From assembly GCA_017428785.1 (NCBI GenBank), contig JAFRQD010000061.1, forward strand, positions 1 to 64,000: a DNA stretch of 64,000 nt. The letters run 5' to 3'. The notes under the pieces are model-generated. The model was not told the origin of the DNA, searched no databases, and saw nothing but the letters and a program-made list of their open reading frames with translations. Below are positions 1-8,565 of the stretch, in pieces; positions within the stretch are counted from its first letter, which is position 1; each line of letters opens with the position of its first letter. Made by a program: the position numbers and the translations under genes. This stretch comes from Bacteroidaceae bacterium (GTDB lineage Bacteria > Bacteroidota > Bacteroidia > Bacteroidales > Bacteroidaceae).

Positions 1-60
1 TAATTCATAATTCATAATTCATAATTCTTCTTTTTTAACTCTTAATTGCTAATTTTTTCG
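1..60. repeat. tandem heptamer array upstream of yidC
   Basis: The heptamer TAATTCA is repeated three times and then degrades (TAATTCT, later TAATTGC and TAATTTT, still in a 7-nt period). It fills the spacer up to the yidC promoter. It is one of several 7-9 nt tandem-word arrays in the spacers of this window, each using its own word. Confidence 0.75.
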
Positions 61-68
61 TAACTTTG
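61..68 (+). promoter_or_regulatory. putative -7 element for yidC
   Basis: TAACTTTG fits the Bacteroidetes -7 consensus TAnnTTTG and lies 22 bp before the yidC start. No clear -33 TTTG is seen at the usual distance, because the upstream DNA is the heptamer array. Confidence 0.45.
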
Positions 69-90
69 CGCCCAAAATGTATTAATATAT

Positions 91-1968
91 ATGGATAAGA
101 ACACAATTACAGGATTTATTCTCATTGCTCTCGTAGTCATAGGCTTCAGCTGGTATAGCCAGCCCAGTAAGGAAGAATTGGAGGCAATGGCACAAAGAGA
201 TAGCATTGCCGCCGTAGAAAAGGAAAAGGCCCTCTCTAACTCTCCTTTAAAGGGAGAGGACTCAGGGCAGGAAGTCTCCCCTTTAAGGGGAGATTTAGAG
301 GGGTCTCCCGACAGCACAGCCCTCTTCTTCTCCCAAATCGGAAGCGAAGGGCAGCGTGTTGTCCTTAATAATAATAAGGTAAAGGTAGGCATCAGCAGCA
401 AGGGTGCCGTCGTGGAGGATGCCGAGATAATCGGTTACAAGAGTCGCCGCAGGGATGGCGATGTCATGATTCTCGGCAAGGAAGACGCACAGATGAAGTT
501 CACGCTGCCCCTCAAGCAGGAGAACATCTGCCTGGCCGACCTCTGCTTCAATGTCACAGAACAGACCGACTCGAGCGTCACTTTCGCAGTCGAGCAGGAA
601 GGCAAGCAGTTGCAGGTGAGCTACAGGCTCCGCCCCGAGTCCTATATGCTCGACATGGACATTGCCTGCATGGGCTTGGAGGGATTGGCAATGCCTGGCC
701 AGAGCAACTTGCTCGTCGATTGGAAGGCAAACATCCTTCAACAAGAGAAGGGTAGGGATTTCGAGAATCGCTACAGTTCCATCACCTATAAGCGCCAGGG
801 GAAGGGCGTGAAGAAACTCAGCGAGATGAAGGACGAGAGCAAAGAACCCGAGGAAGCCCTCGAGTGGATTGCCTTCAAGAACCAGTTCTTCAGCGCCGTC
901 CTCATTGGAAGTCAGCCAATGACGCAGGCTTCGCTCTCTACCGAGCAACTTCCCGAAGAGAAAGACTACCTGAAGCATTATGAGGCTTCGCTGCAAGTTC
1001 CCTTCGATGCTACAGGTAAGGAGTCCACTCACCTCCAGATGTATCTTGGCCCGAACGACTTCCATGTCCTCAAGGCACACAGCAAGATGACAGCTTACGG
1101 CAGCGACGCCGACCTCGACGAACTTGTCTATCTCGGCTGGTGGATATTCCGCTTCATCAACCGCTGGTCGATTCTCTACATCTTCGACTGGCTCAAAGCC
1201 TTCGGCCTGCCGATGGGCATTGTCCTGCTGCTCCTGACAATCATCATCAAGGTACTCGTCTTCCCCACTCAGAAGAAGAGCTATCTGAGCAGCGCTAAGA
1301 TGCGTGTCCTCAAGCCGAAGCTCGACGAACTCTCCAAGCAATACCCCAATCCCGACCAGGCAATGCAGAAGCAGCAGGCCATGATGCAGATGTACAGCCA
1401 GTACGGCGTCAGTCCTATGGGCGGCTGCCTGCCGATGCTCATACAGGTGCCTATCTGGATAGCGATGTTCAACTTCATTCCCAATGCCATCGACCTTCGC
1501 GGCGAGAGCTTCCTTTGGGCAGACGACCTGAGTGCCTACGACGACCTCATCCGCTGGGGAAAGGACATCTGGCTTATCGGCAACCACATAAGCATCTTCT
1601 GCCTCCTCTTTAGCTTGACAAACATCATCAATACACGGATATCGATGAGACAACAACAGAACCAGTTCACAGGCGAGCAGGCACAACAGATGAAGATGAT
1701 GCAATGGATGATGTACCTGATGCCCTTCATGTTCTTCTTCTGGTTCAATAACTACTCAAGCGGCTTGAGCTACTTCTACTTCATATCCGGCTTGCTCAAC
1801 ATCATCACGATGTGGTACCTCAGATGGAAGACCGACGACAAGCGGCTGCTTGCCGGTCTCGAGGCTTATCGTGAGCAACACAAGAACGACCCCAAGAAAG
1901 CGTCTGGCCTTCAGGCACGCCTCGAGGCCCTGCAGAAGATGCAGCAGGAACAGGCAAAGAAAAGGTGA
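91..1968 (+). CDS. yidC: membrane protein insertase YidC
   Basis: YidC inserts and folds inner-membrane proteins, alone or with SecYEG. Visible are an N-terminal anchor (residues 7-23), a large periplasmic beta domain and the C-terminal 60KD_IMP/Oxa1 domain (about 360-580) with several hydrophobic helices and the cytoplasmic QKKSYLSSAKMR region. The length (625 aa) is normal for Bacteroidales. Residues about 49-73, just after the first helix, are encoded by two palindromic elements (DNA 237-306, core TTTAAAGGGAG) giving SPLKGE and SPLRGDLEG peptides. This is an in-frame insertion in the linker before the conserved DSTALFF segment. An S9 peptidase gene follows 29 nt downstream, probably in the same transcript. 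The identification is secure. Confidence 0.97.
   Translation: MDKNTITGFILIALVVIGFSWYSQPSKEELEAMAQRDSIAAVEKEKALSNSPLKGEDSGQEVSPLRGDLEGSPDSTALFFSQIGSEGQRVVLNNNKVKVGISSKGAVVEDAEIIGYKSRRRDGDVMILGKEDAQMKFTLPLKQENICLADLCFNVTEQTDSSVTFAVEQEGKQLQVSYRLRPESYMLDMDIACMGLEGLAMPGQSNLLVDWKANILQQEKGRDFENRYSSITYKRQGKGVKKLSEMKDESKEPEEALEWIAFKNQFFSAVLIGSQPMTQASLSTEQLPEEKDYLKHYEASLQVPFDATGKESTHLQMYLGPNDFHVLKAHSKMTAYGSDADLDELVYLGWWIFRFINRWSILYIFDWLKAFGLPMGIVLLLLTIIIKVLVFPTQKKSYLSSAKMRVLKPKLDELSKQYPNPDQAMQKQQAMMQMYSQYGVSPMGGCLPMLIQVPIWIAMFNFIPNAIDLRGESFLWADDLSAYDDLIRWGKDIWLIGNHISIFCLLFSLTNIINTRISMRQQQNQFTGEQAQQMKMMQWMMYLMPFMFFFWFNNYSSGLSYFYFISGLLNIITMWYLRWKTDDKRLLAGLEAYREQHKNDPKKASGLQARLEALQKMQQEQAKKR
237..307. repeat. 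in-frame palindromic element in yidC
   Basis: Two copies of a short palindrome built on CTCCTTTAAAGGGAG (about 237-258 and 278-294) lie inside the yidC reading frame. The same core occurs in the aminotransferase gene at 28095-28196 and in the spacer at about 14336. The encoded peptide lies in a poorly conserved linker of YidC, so it is probably tolerated. Confidence 0.7.
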
Positions 1969-1997
1969 AAGAGTGAACAGTTAAATAATAATAGAAG

Positions 1998-4205
1998 ATG
2001 AAAAAGATACTAACGATTATGGCAGCGGCTCTATTGTGTGCAGCTTGCGGCACGCAGAAGGAAGGTGACAAGGTTAACATCGAGAAGCAGACAGTACAGC
2101 TCGAAGGCGACCTGATGACGCCCGAAGCTCTTTGGGCAATGAGCCGCATTGGCGGCTATCAGGCATCGCCCGACGGCAAGCACATCGCCTTCCAGATGGG
2201 CTACTATAGTGTGAAGGAGAACAAGAGCCATCATGTCCTTTGGATGATGAACGCCGACGGCACGGAACAGAAGCAACTGACCAGTGATGCCGAGAACGAG
2301 ACCGACGTGCAGTGGCTCGACAACAAGACGATTGCTTTCCTCCGTGGTGGCGAGGTTTGGAAAATGGGCTTGAACGGCAAGAGCCGCAAGCAAATGAGCA
2401 AGACCGACGGCAAGGTCGAGGGCTTTCTCTTCGCTCCCGACGGCAAGAAGGCCATCATCCTGAAGAGCATCGATTTCAATGAAATCATCGAGAAGAAGCC
2501 CGAGGACCTTCCGAAGACTACAGGCCGCGTGGTGAACGACTTGATGTATCGCCATTGGGACCACTATGTGGAGAGCATCCAGCACCCCTTCCTCTGTTCC
2601 GTAAGCGGCGATGCCATCGCCACAGACGGCACCGACATCCTCGAAGGCTACCCTTACGAATGCCCGATGGAACCTTTTGGCGGCATCGAACAGTTGGCAT
2701 GGAGCCCCGACTCCAAGTCCATTGCCTTTACTTGCCGTTGCCTGACAGGTATCAATTACAGCATATCGACCGACTCCGACATCTTCCTTTATGACGCAGA
2801 GAACGGCGACATGAACAAGACGAAGAACCTTTGCAAGAACTGCAGCGAGTTCGATGTGGTGCCCGATGGAGGCTTTGTTGACAGTCCGGACCACATCTGC
2901 AATCCCACAAAGACACTCAAGAACCAGTTCATCAACACGAACTTGAAAGACAGCAACGTGGGCTACGACCTCAATCCGAAGTTCTCGCCCGACGGACGCT
3001 ATGTGGCTTGGCTCTCGATGGAGCGCGACGGCTACGAGAGCGACCGCCAGCGCCTCTGCATCTACGACCTGAAGGAGAACACCAAGACCTATGTCACAGA
3101 GTCGCTCGACTCCAGCGTCGATGACTATTGCTGGGCGCCTGACTCGCGTACATTATATTTTATAGCGGTTTGGCATGCACAAGAGAATCTCTACAAGACG
3201 AACCTCAAGGGCGAGGTGAAGCAACTCAGCAACGACTGGGCCGACTTTGGTTCTTTGCAGATGCTTAATGAAAAGGAACTTGTTGCAGAGCGTCACAGTT
3301 TCACGGCTCCTGCTGACCTCTATGCCGTGACGCCTGGCGACACGATTACCGACACGCAGATAAAGCAGATAACCGAGGTGAACAAAGACATCCTCGACCA
3401 GCTTGCAAAGCCCAGCATCGAACAGCGTTGGGTGAAGACCACCGACGGCCAGCACATGCTTTACTGGGTTATTCTGCCTCCTCACTTTGATGCCACGAAG
3501 AAATATCCCACGCTGCTCTTCTGTGAGGGTGGTCCTCAGAGTGCCGTCTCGCAGTTCTGGAGCTACCGTTGGAACTTTATGATCATGGCATCGCAGGGCT
3601 ACGTGGTGATAGCTCCGAACCGTCGCGGTGTGCCTGGCTTCGGGCAGGAGTGGCTTGAGGAAATCAGTGGCGACTGGACAGGGCAGTGCATGAAGGATCT
3701 TCTCACAGCGATTGACGATGCTGCAGAGAACCTGCCATACGTCGATAAGGACCGCCTCGGTGCCGTCGGAGCCTCGTTCGGTGGCTTCTCGGTTTACTAT
3801 CTGGCCGGCCACCACGAAGGCCGCTTCAAGTGTTTCATTGCGCACGACGGCTCCTTTAACCTCGAGGCAATGTACACCGAGACAGAGGAGAACTGGTTCT
3901 CCAACTGGGAGTACGACGATGCATACTGGAACAAGGACCAGACAGAACGCGCCCGCAAGACCTACGAGAACTCGCCTCACCGCTTTGTCGACAAGTGGGA
4001 TACGCCCATCCTCTGCATTCATGGAGAGAAGGATTACCGCATCTGTGCCACACAAGGTATGAGCGCCTTCAATGCAGCCCGCCTGCGAGGCATCGAGGCA
4101 CAGCTCCTCATCTTCCCCGACGAGAATCATTGGGTGCTCAAACCGCAGAACGGCATCCTCTGGCAGCGGACATACTTCGCTTGGCTCGACCGCTGGCTGA
4201 AATAA
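1998..4205 (+). CDS. S9 family (prolyl oligopeptidase/DPP-like) peptidase lipoprotein
   Basis: This is a serine peptidase of the prolyl-oligopeptidase family, likely removing dipeptides from peptides outside the cytoplasm. It has a lipoprotein signal peptide (lipobox AAC at residues 15-17), a beta-propeller region with repeated SPDGK and SPDSK blades (about 45-460) and a C-terminal alpha/beta hydrolase domain. The catalytic Ser593 sits in GASFGG, with Asp679 in HGEKDYR and His711 in PDENHW, so the triad is complete. It lies 29 nt after yidC and 46 nt before an MFS gene. The exact specificity (DPP IV-, DPP5- or acyl-aminoacyl-type) cannot be fixed from the sequence. Confidence 0.9.
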   Translation: MKKILTIMAAALLCAACGTQKEGDKVNIEKQTVQLEGDLMTPEALWAMSRIGGYQASPDGKHIAFQMGYYSVKENKSHHVLWMMNADGTEQKQLTSDAENETDVQWLDNKTIAFLRGGEVWKMGLNGKSRKQMSKTDGKVEGFLFAPDGKKAIILKSIDFNEIIEKKPEDLPKTTGRVVNDLMYRHWDHYVESIQHPFLCSVSGDAIATDGTDILEGYPYECPMEPFGGIEQLAWSPDSKSIAFTCRCLTGINYSISTDSDIFLYDAENGDMNKTKNLCKNCSEFDVVPDGGFVDSPDHICNPTKTLKNQFINTNLKDSNVGYDLNPKFSPDGRYVAWLSMERDGYESDRQRLCIYDLKENTKTYVTESLDSSVDDYCWAPDSRTLYFIAVWHAQENLYKTNLKGEVKQLSNDWADFGSLQMLNEKELVAERHSFTAPADLYAVTPGDTITDTQIKQITEVNKDILDQLAKPSIEQRWVKTTDGQHMLYWVILPPHFDATKKYPTLLFCEGGPQSAVSQFWSYRWNFMIMASQGYVVIAPNRRGVPGFGQEWLEEISGDWTGQCMKDLLTAIDDAAENLPYVDKDRLGAVGASFGGFSVYYLAGHHEGRFKCFIAHDGSFNLEAMYTETEENWFSNWEYDDAYWNKDQTERARKTYENSPHRFVDKWDTPILCIHGEKDYRICATQGMSAFNAARLRGIEAQLLIFPDENHWVLKPQNGILWQRTYFAWLDRWLK

Positions 4206-4250
4206 TCCCTCGTAATAACGATATAACGATATAACGCAATAACGACAAAC
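4206..4250. repeat. tandem octamer array
   Basis: The octamer ATAACGAT is repeated about four times with drift (ATAACGCA, ATAACGAC) between the S9 peptidase and the MFS gene. The same word, in the opposite orientation (CGTTATTG, CGTTATTT), recurs at about 15971-16002 between gldN and gldM. Confidence 0.7.
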
Positions 4251-4251
4251 T

Positions 4252-5871
4252 ATGACTCAAGCAATTCAAAAAACTCTCCGCGACAGCGCCGGCATGCGCT
4301 GGACGGCTCTCCTGCTCTTGGCTCTCGCCATGTTCTGCAGCTACATCTTCATGGACATCCTGTCTCCCATCAAGGACCTGATGCAAGAGACACGCGGATG
4401 GGACTCCACAGCCTTCGGAACGATGCAAGGTTCCGAGGTGTTCCTCAACGTCTTTGCTTTCTTCCTCATCTTCGCAGGCATCATTCTCGACAAGATGGGC
4501 GTGCGCTTCACGATGGTTCTTTCTGCCATTGTGATGCTCATCGGCGCCTGCATCAAGTGGTATGCTGTGGACGAGGCTTTCATGGGCACAGGCTTGGAGG
4601 CATGGTTCACCAACCATCTGAACTATATTCCTGTGTTCGAGGAACTGGGCGTCTCGCCCTTCTATGCTGGGATGCCAGCCTCTGCTAAGTTTGCCGCCTG
4701 CGGTTTCATGATATTCGGCTGTGGTGTGGAGATGGCCGGCATTACCGTCAGTCGCGGTATTGTCAAGTGGTTCAAGGGAAGAGAGATGGCTCTGGCAATG
4801 GGCAGCGAGATGGCTCTTGCCCGTCTCGGCGTAGCCACTTGCATGATTTTCTCGCCCTTCTTTGCCCGTCTCGGCAGTCAGGTAAGCGTCAGCCGCTCAG
4901 TCGCTTTCGGCGTAGTGCTGATGTGCATTGCCCTCATCATGAGTATCGTTTACTTCTTTATGGACAGGAAGCTCGACGCACAGACTGGCGAGGCCGAGGA
5001 GAAGGACGACCCCTTCAAGATCAGCGACTTGGGCCAAATCCTCACTTCCAGCGGTTTCTGGCTTGTGGCCCTGCTTTGCGTGCTCTACTACAGCGCCATC
5101 TTCCCCTTCCAGAAGTATGCTGTGAACATGCTGCAATGCAACCTCACGCTCGTGGCTCCTGATGCCAATTCGTTCTGGGCTAAGCCGGACGTCACCATCG
5201 TTCAGTACATCATCATGCTTTTCGTAGCGGCAACCGGTTTCGCAAGCAACTTCCAGAAGAAGTCCGGCGCTAAGTACGGCTTGCTTTGCCTCAGCATTAT
5301 CGCCCTCGTGACCTATTGCTACATGGGTTACATGCGACAGAGTGCCGAGAGCATCTTCGCGGTGTTCCCGCTCCTGGCTGTGCTCATCACACCCATCTTG
5401 GGAAGCTATGTCGACCACAAGGGCAAGGCAGCCACGATGCTGATACTGGGCTCGTTGCTGCTCATCTTCTGCCATCTGACCTTTGCCTTCGTGCTGCCTC
5501 TGTTCAAGGGCTCAGCCATCGGAGGCATCGCGATAGCCTACATCACCATTCTTGTGCTGGGTTCAAGCTTCTCTTTGGTGCCTGCCTCGTTGTGGCCAAG
5601 CGTGCCTAAACTGGTGGATGCCAAGGTTATAGGCTCTGCTTATGCGCTCATCTTCTGGATTCAGAACATAGGTCTCTGGCTCTTCCCACTGCTCATCGGC
5701 AAGGTCCTGGACAAGACAAATCCCGGTGTCGACGACCCGACGAAGTTCGATTACACAGCTCCGCTTGTCATGTTGGCTGGTCTGGGCGTAGCAGCACTCC
5801 TGCTTGGCTTCGTCCTGAAGGTCGTTGACAAGAAGAAAGGATTGGGGCTCGAGGAGCCGAACATCAAGTGA
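4252..5871 (+). CDS. MFS transporter
   Basis: This is a 12-helix major facilitator superfamily permease of 539 aa. Hydrophobic segments run from about residue 20 to 525, with a cytoplasmic loop (about 240-260, TGEAEEKDDP) between the two halves and short charged loops such as GIILDKMGVRF. A basic/acidic tail follows the last helix. The substrate is unknown; the closest groups by eye are oxalate/formate- or nitrate-type MFS proteins. It follows the S9 peptidase by 46 nt and may import peptidase products, but that is only positional inference. Confidence 0.85.
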   Translation: MTQAIQKTLRDSAGMRWTALLLLALAMFCSYIFMDILSPIKDLMQETRGWDSTAFGTMQGSEVFLNVFAFFLIFAGIILDKMGVRFTMVLSAIVMLIGACIKWYAVDEAFMGTGLEAWFTNHLNYIPVFEELGVSPFYAGMPASAKFAACGFMIFGCGVEMAGITVSRGIVKWFKGREMALAMGSEMALARLGVATCMIFSPFFARLGSQVSVSRSVAFGVVLMCIALIMSIVYFFMDRKLDAQTGEAEEKDDPFKISDLGQILTSSGFWLVALLCVLYYSAIFPFQKYAVNMLQCNLTLVAPDANSFWAKPDVTIVQYIIMLFVAATGFASNFQKKSGAKYGLLCLSIIALVTYCYMGYMRQSAESIFAVFPLLAVLITPILGSYVDHKGKAATMLILGSLLLIFCHLTFAFVLPLFKGSAIGGIAIAYITILVLGSSFSLVPASLWPSVPKLVDAKVIGSAYALIFWIQNIGLWLFPLLIGKVLDKTNPGVDDPTKFDYTAPLVMLAGLGVAALLLGFVLKVVDKKKGLGLEEPNIK

Positions 5872-5923
5872 GGAAGGGAGGCTCGTTAAGTCTTTGATTC
5901 CCAATTGACGTTAGAACCTTGTC

Positions 5924-6006
5924 AAATCCTCGTGTGAACTTGATGAAATCCACACGAGGATTTGGCGAAATTCACGTGTGGATTTGCCCAAGTTCACACG
6001 TGAATT
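5924..6006. repeat. 22-bp periodic array, family A, copy 1
   Basis: Four consecutive 22-bp units share the frame aaaTCCTCGTGTGGAtttg plus four variable bases. In one unit the inner 12-mer is reversed (TCCACACGAGGA is the reverse complement of TCCTCGTGTGGA) while the flanks keep their place. The second copy is at 63634-63736. This array lies just upstream of the promoter at 6074-6103. Confidence 0.75.
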
Positions 6007-6073
6007 TTTTTGTTTGCCTGTGTCGTGTTTGAATAAAAAGCACGGGCTTCCTTCAAATTTTCCATAGGAAAAG

Positions 6074-6103
6074 TTTGTTGTTACGATTTTCTTCGTATCT
6101 TTG
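6074..6103 (+). promoter_or_regulatory. Bacteroidetes-type promoter of the 6144 gene
   Basis: TTTG at 6074-6077, an 18-bp spacer and TATCTTTG at 6096-6103 match the -33/-7 consensus of the phylum. The gene start is 40 bp downstream. Confidence 0.65.
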
Positions 6104-6143
6104 TCGCAGGAATAATCATGTAACAACCTAAAATATAAAGTAT

Positions 6144-8552
6144 ATGAAGACAAGATTCTTTACCCTTTTAATGACACTTTTTGTATTCGTTTGGAGTGTG
6201 AAGGCCGATGAAATACAGGGCTTCACGATAACGATGAGCCGTAATGGCGGTGAGTTCGAAAACGTGTCATTCTCTGCCGAAGGCGAGTCGGACATAGATT
6301 TCTCCGAGGACCCAACCACATCTTTGATAATCAAGAAAATTGAGGCTCATGCCGATGGAACAGTAAGCAACGTGGTCTTTAGTGCCACGATGTACAAGAC
6401 GGCGAATGGCTTGAGGCCTGATGACGGCTGGCGTTCCTTCGACTTGGTGGACAGGCACGGAGGCAAGTGGGTGCTCGACCTTGGTGACGGTGTCGACCTC
6501 ATCGACGAAGAGATGGGCGGTTCGCCCAGGACTTTCCAGTTTTATCTCAAGGGGCAAGACGGCTCGGGCAATGATATCTATTGCAACAATGGCGGACAGG
6601 ACTACAAGATTCTCTTTTCGAAAAGCGGGACTTCGCTGCCAATAAAGAACCTGATATTGACCGTTAGGCTCAACGGAGGCGAGGCTTTTACGCAGGAAAT
6701 CCCTGCCGAAGGCTTCCCCGTGGTTGATTTGACTGACGAACAAACCACTTCCCTGATTATCGAAAAGATAGAAGTTCAGGCCATCGAATCTGTTTCCGAT
6801 GTCTCTTTCTTAGGGACGATGTACTCGACAAATAGTGGCTCTTCTGGTGATGAATGGCGCGAATACAATATGGAATACAAGAGTAATGGCCGATGGATGC
6901 TCTATTTCGGAGAAGGCGTGGAACTCGTCGAAGAGGATTGGATTGGGCAGAACAAGACGAAGACCTTCGAGTTCTATGTGAAGGCAAAGGACTACTTCGG
7001 CAATGATACCTTCTATAACAACGGCGGCGAGGACTATAAGGTGACGTTCACGACTGGCGAAGGTGGTGGCCAAAAGATTCAGTTCGTCAAGGGAAGAGTC
7101 GCCGAGTTGACTCTTAGGTTCAATGATGCTTTGTATGGTTACGCTTTCAACGATGATGGAAGTCGCGATCCAATCGATCAGCCAGGACAGCTTACCTCGC
7201 TTGCCATCGACCAATTTGCACTTTGGTTCTATGTCGCTGACGGCGTGAACGTTAATGACGTGAGCCTTCAGTACAGAGTCTATGAAGAGGGACAAGAGCC
7301 GGAAGGCGGCTGGAGCCGAATAGATGCTACTCATCTCGACAAAGATGGAGGCAACAAGATGTTCTGCTATGCCGAGAATGTGGATATTAACGTGACAAGC
7401 GGACTGGAACCAAACAGAGTCTATATTCTTGAGGTGAATTATCAGGTTGTAGTTGGCGAGGAATACTTCTTCTTGGGTAAGAATAAAGAAAGCAGCAAGT
7501 TCAGGTTCACCCTCACGGAAAACGTGGTTCAGGATGAGATATACAGCGTGATATTGACGCTCAAACACAACGGCGGCGAGCCTTATGAAGTGTATTTCGA
7601 ACACGAGAACATGCCGACGCTGAACCTCGAAGGACAGACAACCTCCCTGAAGATAATGAAGGCAGAGGTCTGGACCTCAGAAGGTGTGCAAAGCGTGAAC
7701 GTAGTCGGCACGATGTACAACACGGAGAATGGCGGTCCGACTGGTGGCGATGAATGGCGTTCAATGCCTTTAACTCAATCGGACAACGGGTATTGGCTGC
7801 TCGATTTCGATAAAGAAGGATACGAGATTGTAGAGGATGAATGGATCAATAACGACAAGTCAAAGACCTTCCAGTTCTATGTCACGGCAGTGGACAGGCA
7901 AGAGAACGGTATTATTTACGATAATGAAGGACAGGATTATAAGGTTAGCTTTACGACTGGCAGCGGCAGTGGTGGCGACGGCATCCTCAGCATGACGCTC
8001 ACTGTAAGCTGCGATGGCGAGGTCTTCACCGAGTCGTTCCCATCCGAGGGCTGGGAGATTCATGCTATCGAGGGACTGGTTTCCTCCATTAAAGTCATGC
8101 GAGTCGAGGTCGAAACGAGTGAATCGTTGACTTACGTGGGCTTCTGTTCGACCATTTATGACACGGCTGATGGATGGCAGCACGACGATACGGCATGGGA
8201 TTGGATTCCCATGGACAACCAAGGCGGCGGGCATTGGGTGCTCGATTGGGGTGAAGGAAGAGAGTGCGTCGCGAGCGAATGGCTCGATCAGAACGTGACA
8301 AAGACCCTCGAGTTCTTTGCCGACGGAGGCGACGCGAATGGCAACAAATACAAATATGCCAATGGTACTAGCGACTATGGCTATGACAACAACTACAAGG
8401 TGACGTTCACTCCTGGCGTAGATCCCGATGGCATCAGCCTCGTTTCTGCTTCGAAGGAGAATGGTGCGACCTATAACCTCGCTGGCCAACGCGTGAGAAA
8501 AGACTACAAGGGCATCGTTATCACTAATGGAAGAAAAGTATTGATAAAGTAA
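6144..8552 (+). CDS. secreted protein with four repeated ~130-aa modules and a T9SS-like tail
   Basis: I do not recognise a named family. After a signal peptide (cut about residue 21, VKADE) the protein holds repeats of one module at about 22-160, 175-305, 460-600 and 610-770. Each opens with a strand such as LTVRLNGG or LTVSCDGE, contains TSLIIKKIE and a TMYxTxxG segment, then W-D-rich strands, and closes with DYKVTFT. A more divergent module lies between the second and third full copies. The arrangement suggests a beta-sandwich, possibly carbohydrate-binding. The C-terminus (YNLAGQRV, then GIVITNGRKVLIK) resembles the end of type IX sorting domains. It has its own promoter and ends 13 nt before the GH92 gene, so the two are probably co-transcribed and act on the same glycan. 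Confidence 0.7.
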   Translation: MKTRFFTLLMTLFVFVWSVKADEIQGFTITMSRNGGEFENVSFSAEGESDIDFSEDPTTSLIIKKIEAHADGTVSNVVFSATMYKTANGLRPDDGWRSFDLVDRHGGKWVLDLGDGVDLIDEEMGGSPRTFQFYLKGQDGSGNDIYCNNGGQDYKILFSKSGTSLPIKNLILTVRLNGGEAFTQEIPAEGFPVVDLTDEQTTSLIIEKIEVQAIESVSDVSFLGTMYSTNSGSSGDEWREYNMEYKSNGRWMLYFGEGVELVEEDWIGQNKTKTFEFYVKAKDYFGNDTFYNNGGEDYKVTFTTGEGGGQKIQFVKGRVAELTLRFNDALYGYAFNDDGSRDPIDQPGQLTSLAIDQFALWFYVADGVNVNDVSLQYRVYEEGQEPEGGWSRIDATHLDKDGGNKMFCYAENVDINVTSGLEPNRVYILEVNYQVVVGEEYFFLGKNKESSKFRFTLTENVVQDEIYSVILTLKHNGGEPYEVYFEHENMPTLNLEGQTTSLKIMKAEVWTSEGVQSVNVVGTMYNTENGGPTGGDEWRSMPLTQSDNGYWLLDFDKEGYEIVEDEWINNDKSKTFQFYVTAVDRQENGIIYDNEGQDYKVSFTTGSGSGGDGILSMTLTVSCDGEVFTESFPSEGWEIHAIEGLVSSIKVMRVEVETSESLTYVGFCSTIYDTADGWQHDDTAWDWIPMDNQGGGHWVLDWGEGRECVASEWLDQNVTKTLEFFADGGDANGNKYKYANGTSDYGYDNNYKVTFTPGVDPDGISLVSASKENGATYNLAGQRVRKDYKGIVITNGRKVLIK

Positions 8553-8565
8553 AACTTGGTAGATA

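Noticed and set aside
295..1704. Long minus-strand open frame of 469 codons opposite yidC
   Set aside because: It is a shadow of yidC's codon bias: rich in Leu/Val/His/Glu with no recognisable domain or start context. Similar antisense frames lie opposite most long genes here.
5924..6006. Possible CRISPR array (and likewise at 63634, 21303, 47599)
   Set aside because: The period is only 21-22 bp, there are no unique spacers of 28-40 bp, and no cas genes are present.
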